A stretch of 64,000 nucleotides of DNA from Magnetovibrio sp. (lineage in GTDB: Bacteria; Pseudomonadota; Alphaproteobacteria; Rhodospirillales; Casp-alpha2): positions 208,658 through 272,657 of the forward strand of contig NZFO01000009.1 of assembly GCA_002690705.1 (NCBI GenBank), read 5' to 3'. The translations under genes were made by a program, and so were the position numbers. Below, piece after piece: positions 38,248-46,633 of the stretch. Below the pieces are notes generated by a model. It searched no databases and had not been told where the DNA came from. It saw nothing but the letters and a program-made list of their open reading frames with translations. Each line of letters starts with the position of its first letter. Within the stretch, counting starts at the first letter, position 1.

Positions 38248-38850
38248 TTGGTAGGTCCACAACTCGCTGAGGCGCGCGATAATCCTGTGCAGCTCTTTAG
38301 ACAATGGTTTACGGAAGCAGAAAAATCCGAACCCCAAGACCACAATGCGATGACTTTGGCAACAGCTGACAAGAACGGTATTCCTTCAGCTCGCATCGTA
38401 TTGCTGAAAGACGTCGATGAACGAGGCTTTGTTTTCTTTACTAATCTTAGGAGCCGTAAGGGCTGCGAATTACGCGAAAACCCATATGCGGCTTTGATTT
38501 TACACTGGAAGACCCTGAAACGCCAGGTCCGTATCGAGGGAGTTGTAAAGCCTGTAACTATAAGAGAAGCTGATGATTACTTCCAATCGCGGCCACGTCA
38601 AAGTCAACTCGGCGCATGGGCCTCAAAGCAATCCGAGCCCCTCCGAGATCAACTCGAATTGGCTCGGCGGGTCTCCAAATACTCCGCAAAATATTCGACG
38701 GAACAGATACCAAGGCCGGAGTTTTGGTCGGGTTTAAGATTGTTCCCAAATAAAATTGAGTTTTGGAAAGAAGAAAATTTTAGATTACATGACCGAACCC
38801 TGTATACGAGAGATGGCCAAGAATGGTCGAAAAACAAACTATTTCCCTGA
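38248..38850 (+). CDS. pdxH: Pyridoxamine 5'-phosphate oxidase
   Basis: FMN enzyme making pyridoxal 5'-phosphate from the pyridoxine or pyridoxamine phosphates. 200 residues from TTG 38248, with GAGG 12 bases upstream. Family features: NAMTLATADKNGIPSARIVLLKDVDERGFVFFTN (FMN region), RSRKGCELRENPYAAL, HWKTLKRQVRIEG, then YFQSRPRQSQLGAWAS, and the C-terminal WSGLRLFPNKIEFW with the end NKLFP. All blocks are in register and the length is normal. Confidence 0.96.
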   Translation: MVGPQLAEARDNPVQLFRQWFTEAEKSEPQDHNAMTLATADKNGIPSARIVLLKDVDERGFVFFTNLRSRKGCELRENPYAALILHWKTLKRQVRIEGVVKPVTIREADDYFQSRPRQSQLGAWASKQSEPLRDQLELARRVSKYSAKYSTEQIPRPEFWSGLRLFPNKIEFWKEENFRLHDRTLYTRDGQEWSKNKLFP

Positions 38851-38947
38851 CTGAATTAAGTCCTTTTCAGCTTGAAAACGAATATAGCACGTCAGTACAA
38901 GATACTACCATGTGTGATAGATTTTAATTTTGGGAGGCGCTATCTTG

Positions 38948-39811
38948 ATGACGTATAGGACAATTTTGGTATCCATTGATAACTCTGATAGTGCGCATAA
39001 AACACTAAGTTTGGCTTTTTCAATTGCAAAGGCGTCGGGAGCGCATGTCACAGTAATACATGTAAGATCCGATCCTAAAGACACGGTTCCACTGTTGGGC
39101 GAGGGCATGTCCGTTGCGATGATCGAGGATATGATAGAGGTCTCTGAGCGAGAGGGTATGGCGGGGGCTATAAAAGCCCAAGATATTTTTAATACTTTCG
39201 TGCACGACTTTGGCGCTATTGTCTCTGAAACGCCGAAAAATAGTGGATTTTCCGCTTGTTTGATTGAAGAAATCGGTCGCGAAGATGAGGCCTTGGCATC
39301 GCATGGGAAGCTTGTTGATTTGATATTTGCTCCACGCCCCACCGAGGACTCTGAAGTGGCGGTAAATTTGGCCTTGAATGCTGCACTTTTTGAGACTGGG
39401 CGCCCAGTATTGGTTGTCCCACCAAGTGGGAATACAGATTTTGGCAAAAATATTGTTATATCATGGAATGGAAGTCCACAGTCTTCCCGAGCAGTAGCCT
39501 CAGCCATGCCAATTTTAAGACAGGCTAATACTGTTACGATTTTTACAGTTGCAAGTGATCAGATATCTAGTGACCGGATACCGGCGCTATCAGAATATCT
39601 TGCCTGGCATGGGGTTCAAAGTAACACAGAGAAAATTTTAGGTCCGACACATTCTGTTGGTCCGAAATTATTAGAGGAGATTAGTCGGGTTAAGGCTGAT
39701 TTGCTTATCATGGGTGCCTATACCCACTCACGCGTGCGCCGATTGATTTTGGGCGGTGTTACTCGTCATATTCTTGAGGGGGCGCCGATCCCAGTAATGA
39801 TGGCACACTAG
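38948..39811 (+). CDS. Universal stress protein with two UspA domains
   Basis: 287 residues from ATG 38948, which has GGGAGG 11 bases upstream (the frame opens at 38930). The first UspA-like domain begins YRTILVSIDNSDSAHKTL; the second begins NIVISWNGSPQSSRAVASAMPIL and ends with the ATP-type motif GAYTHSRVRRLILGGVTRHIL. The G-x2-G-x9-G-S/T motif is in the second half only; the first lacks it and is probably structural. The tandem arrangement is typical of proteobacterial Usp proteins. Stress-related role by family only. Confidence 0.9.
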   Translation: MTYRTILVSIDNSDSAHKTLSLAFSIAKASGAHVTVIHVRSDPKDTVPLLGEGMSVAMIEDMIEVSEREGMAGAIKAQDIFNTFVHDFGAIVSETPKNSGFSACLIEEIGREDEALASHGKLVDLIFAPRPTEDSEVAVNLALNAALFETGRPVLVVPPSGNTDFGKNIVISWNGSPQSSRAVASAMPILRQANTVTIFTVASDQISSDRIPALSEYLAWHGVQSNTEKILGPTHSVGPKLLEEISRVKADLLIMGAYTHSRVRRLILGGVTRHILEGAPIPVMMAH

Positions 39812-39932
39812 CAACTGTAAACTTTCATGTGAGATGATTTATCGCATTGGTAGTGTATTCCACAATTTCGTTGCATTTTTGATGTTTAACCCTCTCCTTC
39901 TTTTGAACATGTTAGGTCTGAGCATAATCAGT

Positions 39933-40547
39933 TTATTTTGATGATGTCGTGATTGAAGGTTGCGGGTTTAGAAATAGGTCGAGTTGAGTGTTGGTAGTTT
40001 GATCTTCAATTGAATAACGTAATGGATCACTCCTTGTTCTAAGGTTCTGTCGGACTTCAGTGTATGAAATGGATACATTATTCCATAATGCAACTTGAGT
40101 GGGTGACAGAATCAGGGGCATTCGGTCGTGAATTTTTTGTATTTGCGAATTGGATTGGGTAGTTATTATAACAAAATGCAAGTTATCGTGCAGGGCGGCC
40201 ATGTGGAATGGTGTATTGTCCACAGTAGTAATTTGAGTTTTATGCTTTTCTCGGCCGTCTTGGCGCCATTCGAAGTACGAGCTGGTTAGAACGGTACATC
40301 TATTTTGCAGTATCGGGCGAAATAACCGTTTCTTGTGAAGTGTCTCTACCCGCGCATTTATTACCGGTGCACGGTGCCAAGAAACCCTCAAGCCCCATAC
40401 CATTTTGAGATGTCCTTGGCCGGTAATTATTGGTATTTCGTCGGTTGGGCGAACTTCCTTTTTATTTAGACTAAGCGTATTAGCACCAGTTTTCAGTTGA
40501 CTTACTAAATTGAGAGGGGTTGCCTGAATTTCAAATCTTGCGCACAT
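39933..40547 (-). CDS. SOS-response-associated peptidase (SRAP / YedK / HMCES family)
   Basis: 204 residues. Cys2, exposed after Met removal, is the residue that forms a covalent thiazolidine link with abasic sites in single-stranded DNA. The rest of the active site is present: Asn64 and Arg66 in INARVET with Glu68, Glu93 in YFEW, and His140 in HDRMPLIL. It shields abasic sites at replication forks. Slightly shorter than E. coli YedK. No lexA box was recognised in the 84 bp between it and the divergent SDR gene. Confidence 0.92.
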   Translation of the reverse strand: MCARFEIQATPLNLVSQLKTGANTLSLNKKEVRPTDEIPIITGQGHLKMVWGLRVSWHRAPVINARVETLHKKRLFRPILQNRCTVLTSSYFEWRQDGREKHKTQITTVDNTPFHMAALHDNLHFVIITTQSNSQIQKIHDRMPLILSPTQVALWNNVSISYTEVRQNLRTRSDPLRYSIEDQTTNTQLDLFLNPQPSITTSSK

Positions 40548-40631
40548 ATCTGAGCCCTAAACTCCTTTAAGCACTGCCGAGCGATCTTTGCCCATTATTC
40601 TATTTTCTGGAAATTTCAACTCATTTGTCCT

Positions 40632-41384
40632 ATGGTTTGCCGAATGGATGATATTCGACCCACAGTGATTGTAACAGGGGCTAGTCGTGGAATTGGGCAT
40701 ATTACTGCTCAACTCTTTTTAAAACGGGGTTGGCGGATAATCACTTGTTCGCGCGAGGATATTCCCCCAGAGTGTGATCGTGATCCGAATTGGACATGCC
40801 ATATTCCAACGGACTTGGCTCATCCAGATAGCATCGCTGCATTTATTCAAACGGTAAATTCGAAACTAAATGGCGGTCCATTACACGGGCTAGTAAATAA
40901 TGCCGGAATGTCGCCAAAAACCCCGTATCGGGAGAGACTCGGGTGCTTGAATGGCGACCTTGACGCATGGAAAGATGTATTTGAGTTGAATTTTTATGCA
41001 CCGCTGCGGTTATCGCGGGGATTTGCTTCATCTTTACATCGAGGTAAAGGAGCAATCGTGAATGTGACATCAATTGCCGGCCATATTGTTCACCCGTTTG
41101 CCGGTTCGGCCTATTCCACATCCAAATCGGCATTATCTGGTCTGACACGCGAGATGGCCAATGAGTTTGCAGAAATGGGAGTACGCGTTAATGCTGTAGC
41201 GCCGGGTGAAATTTCAACAGAAATGATCGAACCTGAGTATGAAATGCTTATTCCCCGGATTCCTATGGGGCACATGGGGACACCAGAAGATGTAGCTCGT
41301 ACAATTTATTTTTTATGTTCAGAAGATTCAGGATATGTAACTGGCAGTGAGATTTGGGTCACTGGCGGACAACATATGGTTTGA
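40632..41384 (+). CDS. Short-chain dehydrogenase/reductase
   Basis: 250 residues, classical SDR. Cofactor site TGASRGIG near the N-terminus, NNAG after it, the catalytic Ser in VTSIAG and YSTSK with Tyr and Lys spaced three apart; the C-terminal WVTGGQHM is normal. The Arg/Ser after the first strand (CSRED) suggests NADP(H) preference, only weakly. ATG 40632 and ATG 40644 are both possible starts; neither has a good ribosome-binding site. Substrate unknown. Confidence 0.92.
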   Translation: MVCRMDDIRPTVIVTGASRGIGHITAQLFLKRGWRIITCSREDIPPECDRDPNWTCHIPTDLAHPDSIAAFIQTVNSKLNGGPLHGLVNNAGMSPKTPYRERLGCLNGDLDAWKDVFELNFYAPLRLSRGFASSLHRGKGAIVNVTSIAGHIVHPFAGSAYSTSKSALSGLTREMANEFAEMGVRVNAVAPGEISTEMIEPEYEMLIPRIPMGHMGTPEDVARTIYFLCSEDSGYVTGSEIWVTGGQHMV

Positions 41385-42350
41385 TAGGGAAACTGTGGAT
41401 GACCTCCTCATCAAAGAAAGTAAATGGTCCCGAACATGTTAAATAAAACTTAGGTGATTGCGACAAAATAATTGGTTGCGGCAGACCTAGCGACCGATAG
41501 TTTGAACCGACAGTCGCAAGGGACAAACTAGGGGCCTGGACGTGCTACCGTCGAAAATACGTGTGGGGCTGCTTCGCAGTATCATTGATTTCATATGGCT
41601 CCTAGCCCGCCATCATGCAGAGCAAACTGAAATCATCTGTGCATTCGGCACATCGCCCCTTGGGGATAGTAACGACGTAATCTTCGCAGAAAATTAGCTT
41701 AATTCTGAAGGTCGCGTTTGAACGTCTCCGCATTTCAAATCTATCAAAGCACAAATGCACGCTAAGTATTACCGCGTGCACAGCTCATAGAAAAAAATGT
41801 GGGCGCACGGCCAAGCCATCGTTAAACATAACCGAATGGTAGAGGGGTGCAAATTGTATCTCCGATCTGAGTGGAGCCATCCAATGTAATTTAATGTTAT
41901 CTGTTTAATTCACAAACTCAATGCAGGATAAATGCTAAGCCGTTCCAGTCACGTCAATGTAAAGACACTTCAACGCAACTTTAGGCCATAGATTTAATAT
42001 GGATATTAGCGACGAAACCACGGAAGGTGAGCTATTGAGTGAGTGTTACCAATAAAATTTTATTGATGTGGTTTCGTGTCCGTGCAACAAGCAATAAATT
42101 TATATTACTTGGGAAAAATGGAGTTGAAGAAATTATGTTTTGGCACTTTATTGGTAAAAACAGGGGCCACAACGAGATCCAGCGCACTCTTTTTTGTTGC
42201 ACTAAACCCAAGCACATTATCGCGGTTGTATATGGACTATATTTAATCCCTTGATATTCTGAACCCTAACAATAATTTCGTCCCTCTATCAGATGAAATT
42301 TACATTATACACATACTTGCACTGATTACTTGAGCGAGAGAGATTTAAAG
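41385..42350. other. 966-bp gap before the ureide cluster, possibly decayed coding DNA
   Basis: The longest gene-poor stretch in the window. Two weak frames exist. One, GTG 41542 to stop 41697 (51 codons), reads like coding sequence (LLRSIIDFIWLLARHHAEQTEIICAFG) but has no ribosome-binding site and resumes after its stop with short protein-like pieces. The other, GTG 42039 to 42254 (71 codons), has AAGGTGAG upstream but a composition I do not recognise. Promoter of allE should lie at the right end. Confidence 0.4.
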
Positions 42351-43178
42351 ATGAGTAAAACCACTTATCATGCCCCCATTGGTCAGCTTCCACCTCAAAC
42401 GCAATTGCTCACCGGCCGTGCCGTTTTTAAGGAGGCTTACGCGGTGATACCTGGAAACGTTATGACGGATATCGTCACCAGTCAGTTACCATCTTGGTCA
42501 CGGGCGCGATTTTGGATTATTGCTCGGCCCCTTACTGGTTTTTCGAACACATTCTCTCAATATATTTGCGAACTTGAATCTAAAGGGGGTAGTGAGAATC
42601 CTGAACCCGACCAATCTGCTGAAGCAGTATTATTTATTGTTAACGGCAATCTCGAGCTAACTATTCAGGGGAGGACACATCACATGGAACCCGGTGGGTA
42701 TGCTTATTTGCCGGCCGGTGAAAGATGGTCTGTAGCAAATAATTCCGACTCGAAAACGATTTTTCATTGGATTCGTAAGGCCTACGAGCCTGTGGAAGGT
42801 CTCGATCAACCTGAATATATCATTACCAACGAGAAAAATATCTCATTGACAGCCATGCCGGGTACTAATGGCAAATGGGCCACTACTCGCTTTGTAGACG
42901 TGGACGACCTTCGCCACGACATGCATGTTAATATTATCACAATGGAGCCGGGTGCGGTTATTCCCTTCACAGAGACTCACGTCATGGAGCACGGACTTTA
43001 CGTTTTGATGGGCAAGGCTGTTTACCGTTTAAACGAAGACTGGGTCGAAGTGGAAGCAGGCGATTACATGTGGTTAAGGGCGTTTTGCCCTCAAGCCTGT
43101 TATGCGGGTGGCCCGGGTAAATTCCGATACCTGCTATACAAAAACGTTAACCGCCATATGCCGCTCAATTCAACATGA
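42351..43178 (+). CDS. allE: (S)-ureidoglycine aminohydrolase
   Basis: Manganese bicupin releasing ammonia from (S)-ureidoglycine to give ureidoglycolate, in purine (allantoin) breakdown. 275 residues from ATG 42351, preferred over the TTG at 42330 because it fits the family N-terminus (YHAPIGQLPPQTQLLTGRAVF, then EAYAVIPGNVMTDIV). The first cupin is about 70-145; the second carries the metal motif ETHVMEHGLYVLMG and ends WVEVEAGDYMWLRAFCPQACYAGG. The stop overlaps allA by 4 bp, so the product is handed to the next enzyme. Confidence 0.93.
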   Translation: MSKTTYHAPIGQLPPQTQLLTGRAVFKEAYAVIPGNVMTDIVTSQLPSWSRARFWIIARPLTGFSNTFSQYICELESKGGSENPEPDQSAEAVLFIVNGNLELTIQGRTHHMEPGGYAYLPAGERWSVANNSDSKTIFHWIRKAYEPVEGLDQPEYIITNEKNISLTAMPGTNGKWATTRFVDVDDLRHDMHVNIITMEPGAVIPFTETHVMEHGLYVLMGKAVYRLNEDWVEVEAGDYMWLRAFCPQACYAGGPGKFRYLLYKNVNRHMPLNST

Positions 43179-43672
43179 AAAAAAGTAAAAAAATTAAAAT
43201 TAAACCATTAACGAAAAGAAATTTTGCTCCCTTTGGCGACCTGATTCGGGCGAGTGGAAAGCCAGATATGATTATAAACGACGGGAGATGTGGCCGTTTC
43301 AATGACTTAGCAAAACTCGAATTTCTTGGTGATGATGCGAGGCCTGCGCTGAGTATTTTTCGATCAAAGGCGTGTTGTCCTCCCTTTAAGCTTGAGTTGA
43401 TGGAGCGTCATCCTCTCGGGTCTCAGTCCTTTATTCCGTTAGGTCCTGATCCATTCATTGTGATTGTTGCGCCTGACGACGGTGGAGTTCCAGGCCCTCC
43501 AGAGGCGTTTATGACCAAATCTATGCAGGGCGTCAATTATCACGCTAATGCATGGCACGGGGTGCTCACAGCCCTTGTTCACGACGCAGAGTTCCTTGTC
43601 GTAGATAGGTTGGGTCCCGGAAGAAATCTCCAGGAACACATGTTTGAGGAACCTTTTATAATCTCTATTTGA
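43175..43672 (+). CDS. allA: Ureidoglycolate lyase
   Basis: Splits (S)-ureidoglycolate into glyoxylate and urea. 165 residues, normal length. Family blocks: KPLTKRNFAPFGD-type start (KPLTKRNFAPFGDLI), FRSKACCPPFKLELMERHPLGSQSFIPLG, and NYHANAWHGVLTAL with the His of WHGV. The ATGA overlap with allE shows tight coupling. With AllE, this covers the last two steps from ureidoglycine; allantoinase, allantoate amidohydrolase and a urease or glyoxylate route must be encoded elsewhere. A transport operon follows 75 bp later. Confidence 0.94.
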   Translation: MKKSKKIKIKPLTKRNFAPFGDLIRASGKPDMIINDGRCGRFNDLAKLEFLGDDARPALSIFRSKACCPPFKLELMERHPLGSQSFIPLGPDPFIVIVAPDDGGVPGPPEAFMTKSMQGVNYHANAWHGVLTALVHDAEFLVVDRLGPGRNLQEHMFEEPFIISI

Positions 43673-43747
43673 GTTGTTTAACACGACGTTAAAATTATCA
43701 TTTTTTGTTTTTATCTTATTGCAAATCGTTTGAGTGCCGAGAAACAA

Positions 43748-44422
43748 ATGTTTGAATTCCGTTTTTTTGAAATTTACCGCTCAAAACAATATTTAGATCT
43801 GATCCTCGACGGGGTTTTGGTTACTGGATCCCTCACCATTTTTTCAAGTATTATGGCATTTCTTATGGCTATTTTCATTGCGGCTCTCCGCTATTGGCGA
43901 ATTCCTGTTTTGGGTAAATTTTTGGCAACTTACGTGGAGTTTATCAGAAACACTCCGCTAATCGTTCAACTTTTCTTTTTTGCCTTTGGACTGCCGGCAC
44001 TGCTCTCATACATTTGGCCATTCTGGTGCCATGCTCTACTAGCCTTGACCGTGAATTTCTCAGGGTATTTTTCTGCGATTTTATACAGTGGTTTTTTAAA
44101 AATACCGAGGGGACAAATAGAAGCTGCAAAGTCGATTGGCTTAAAAAATTTAGTCATTTTTAAACACGTCATTCTACCACAGACTCTTCATGCAATGTAT
44201 CCAGCATTGTGTAGCCAATTTATCTTTGTATTTCTTACTACAGGGGTGATTTCTGAGATAGGCGTTGTAGATTTAACGCATGCAGGCCTTTTTATCGATA
44301 GTCGGACTTTTCGTTCATTCGAAATTTTTATTGTCTTAACTGCTCTTTATGTATTTATGGCACTGTCATTTAAATTTTTTCTGAACCTCATCTTTCTAAA
44401 AAAATTAAAGCCGAAGTATTAA
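43748..44422 (+). CDS. ABC transporter permease, polar amino acid (PAAT) type, first subunit
   Basis: 224 residues from ATG 43748; the frame opens at TTG 43730. About five hydrophobic segments. The cytoplasmic coupling loop has the EAA motif IEAAKSIGLKNLVIFKHVILPQ, in which EAA, the Gly and the I-x-LP are all present, so it should dock an ATPase. The EFIRNTPLIVQLFFF stretch near segment 2 is a hallmark of His/Glu/Gln/Arg-type permeases. It lies 75 bp after allA on the same strand. Confidence 0.92.
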   Translation: MFEFRFFEIYRSKQYLDLILDGVLVTGSLTIFSSIMAFLMAIFIAALRYWRIPVLGKFLATYVEFIRNTPLIVQLFFFAFGLPALLSYIWPFWCHALLALTVNFSGYFSAILYSGFLKIPRGQIEAAKSIGLKNLVIFKHVILPQTLHAMYPALCSQFIFVFLTTGVISEIGVVDLTHAGLFIDSRTFRSFEIFIVLTALYVFMALSFKFFLNLIFLKKLKPKY

Positions 44423-45103
44423 ATGCAGGACACCTTCGCTGAAATTTTTGGGCGTCCTGAGGGCGTAATTTTTTGGCAATTAATCGCAGCCACTCGCTTC
44501 ACTATCTTCTTGTCTTTGATTGCATTTTCAGGCGGTGGCCTCTTGGCCGCATTTGTGTGTTTTGCTAGGGTTAGTCCTTCAGTTGTCGCCACAAAACTAG
44601 CGATAGGTTACATCTGGCTATTTCAATCGATACCTTTACTCATGGTTTTATTTCTCGTTGGTCTCGGGATACCTCGGTTTCTTGGTATTGATATATCACC
44701 ATGGAGTGCGGCTACCTTTTCATTAATAATTTTCACCTCTGCTTATTTAGCAGAGGTTTGGCGAGGGGCTTTCGAGGCAATACCGACAGGACAATGGGAA
44801 GGCGGTTATGCTCTTGGTTTAAAGTTCTCTAAAATATTTTTTACAATAATCTGTCCACAAGCATATCGACTGGCGTTGGGACCAACCGTTGGGTTCCTCG
44901 TCCAAATCATCAAAGGCACATCCTTAGCTTACATTATCGGATTTCAAGATCTGATGCTTCTAGGAAAACGGTGGGCTAACGCTCCAGTGCTTGGATCAGA
45001 GCCTTATTTAATCTTCCCCATAATGGCTTTGCTGTATTTTTGCCTATGTTTTCCACTTTCGTGTTTAGCAAGACATCTCGAGAGAAAACAATCGGACTAC
45101 TGA
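44423..45103 (+). CDS. ABC transporter permease, polar amino acid (PAAT) type, second subunit
   Basis: 226 residues. Its ATG follows the stop of the first permease with no spacer. It has FQSIPLLMVLFLVGLGIP and a weaker coupling loop (GQWEGGYALGLKFSKIFFTIICPQ, where the EAA triad reads EGG). It should form a heterodimer with the first permease. No ATP-binding subunit gene follows: the next gene, after 312 bp, is the substrate-binding protein. Confidence 0.92.
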   Translation: MQDTFAEIFGRPEGVIFWQLIAATRFTIFLSLIAFSGGGLLAAFVCFARVSPSVVATKLAIGYIWLFQSIPLLMVLFLVGLGIPRFLGIDISPWSAATFSLIIFTSAYLAEVWRGAFEAIPTGQWEGGYALGLKFSKIFFTIICPQAYRLALGPTVGFLVQIIKGTSLAYIIGFQDLMLLGKRWANAPVLGSEPYLIFPIMALLYFCLCFPLSCLARHLERKQSDY

Positions 45104-45415
45104 CTCTGGTTAGATTGCAAGTGGGTAGCGCACGGTACATTTTAAGATATGATCGCATGCGTAATATCTAGGCATAAATGTTTATTCAGATTAAAAAATA
45201 GTCGTATATTTTGTCCGATTACCTGTAAGATCGTTATGTATCTGTTTTTAATGAATAAAAAGAAGAGTTCTTTAGTCCATTAATGGCACGATATTTGATA
45301 GGGTGGGTAAGGCCAACTGTATTTCCTCATGTCGTATGTGAGAAGAATAAACGCCTGAAAAAAAAAGTTAGAGCAACTATCAAATTTTTAAAATACTCAA
45401 ATAGGAGTGCTATGT
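45104..45415. other. 312-bp gap between permease and binding-protein genes
   Basis: No gene seen. Large for the inside of an ABC operon, so the binding protein may have its own promoter here. Confidence 0.4.
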
Positions 45416-46192
45416 ATGAAAAAATTACTTATCTCGATGATGACGATACTAAGTATATGGTCAGTCCAAACAAAGGCAGATTTAAATGATATCCTATCCA
45501 AAGGTACAGTTAAGATTGCCGTGCCAGAGGCCTTTGCTCCATTCGGCTCAGTCGGATCCTCAGGTGAACACATCGGCTACGATGTTGATGTTGCAAAATT
45601 AATCGCAAAGGACCTAGGCGTAAAGTTGGAATTAGTACCAGTGGTCTCTAAACAGCGCATCCCATTTCTTGAAACGGGAAGAGTGGACTTAGTAATATCC
45701 ACCATGGGCGCTAATCCTAAACGGGCGAAGTCTATAAACTTTTCAAGTGCATATGCGCCGTTTTACTCCGGTGCATTTGCCGCTTCAACTATCGAGGTAT
45801 CCAAACCTGCCGATTTAAAAGGTTTGAAAATTGGAGTAACTAATGGCACGCTAGAAGATCTCGAAATTACAAAAACTGCACCAAAAAGCGCAAAGATTGT
45901 TCGATTTGGTGATAACGCTGCAACTCTAAGCGCATTTTCGTCGGGTCAGGTGCAAGTCCTGATAGCCGGGAATACAGCTGCAGCTGCTCTTGCAGAGAGC
46001 AATCCCTCCTTGGACATTGTCAGAAAGTTTATTATCAAGGATAGCCCTTGCTTTATCGGCATAAAAAAGGGCAACGATGACCTGTTACGGTGGGTAAATG
46101 TCTTTATTTTACACAAAAAATTAGGTGGTGATTTAAACAAGATATCACAGAAATGGCTAGGGCAAGATTTACCACCATTACCAGTTCTTTAA
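45416..46192 (+). CDS. ABC transporter substrate-binding protein (SBP_bac_3 family)
   Basis: 258 residues. The frame opens at GTG 45407, but ATG 45416 lies eight bases after AGGAG and gives a proper signal peptide (KKLLISMMTILSIWSVQTKA). The mature part has the family-3 pattern: GTVKIAVPEAFAPFG, GYDVDVAKLIAKDLGVKLELVPV, RIPFLETGRVDLVIST, then DLKGLKIGVTNGTLED and NTAAAALAESNP. Ligand-binding residues such as the usual Arg of the first strand region cannot be assigned by eye. With the two permeases and the ureide enzymes upstream, an intermediate of purine breakdown (allantoate or a related ureide) is a plausible ligand, but this is inference; an amino acid is the default. Confidence 0.92.
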   Translation: MKKLLISMMTILSIWSVQTKADLNDILSKGTVKIAVPEAFAPFGSVGSSGEHIGYDVDVAKLIAKDLGVKLELVPVVSKQRIPFLETGRVDLVISTMGANPKRAKSINFSSAYAPFYSGAFAASTIEVSKPADLKGLKIGVTNGTLEDLEITKTAPKSAKIVRFGDNAATLSAFSSGQVQVLIAGNTAAAALAESNPSLDIVRKFIIKDSPCFIGIKKGNDDLLRWVNVFILHKKLGGDLNKISQKWLGQDLPPLPVL

Positions 46193-46633
46193 CACGCTTG
46201 TTGCAAGGAGGGAGGATCCGATTGTACTCGGGCTTCCCCCTTCAGCACATCTGAGCATACCGGCAGGTTTACCCCAAAATAGATTAGGGCACTTGCACTT
46301 ATGTAACGTTGTATTTTATTTGAAGGTTTCAATTTTACTCCCTGTCGTAAACTGACTATTTAATCGAACACTGAGTATTTGTGTGTCGACCTTACTATGC
46401 TGAGTAGTCGAGTTCAAACTGACACAACTGTCACAAGGTTAACTAAAATGAGGAGCCGGCATCAGTGACACCGAAATTGCTTTGACGGACCCATGTTGCA
46501 GTTAAATCTGGAGATAATTTTTTAACAAGCAGGAATCTGCAGTTGTCCACATCTTGTGATAATAATACGATTTACGTCCTATATTTTGTGCTATACCCTC
46601 ATGAGGTGGACCAATTAAAAGAGTTGTGCCAAC
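46193..46633. other. 441-bp gap before the giant repeat protein
   Basis: No gene seen. An inverted repeat TGACA-CAAC-TGTCA lies at 46420-46433, about 200 bp upstream of the next start, and could be a regulator site. The space should hold the promoter of the 46634 gene. Confidence 0.4.

Noticed and set aside
42039..42254. 71-codon frame before allE with an AAGGTGAG site
   Set aside because: Composition unlike neighbours and no recognisable family; kept only as a note in the gap entry. Conservation in relatives would revive it.
46200..46250. Terminator after the binding-protein gene (GGAGGGAGG facing CTTCCCCCTT)
   Set aside because: Pairing is imperfect and no T tract follows.
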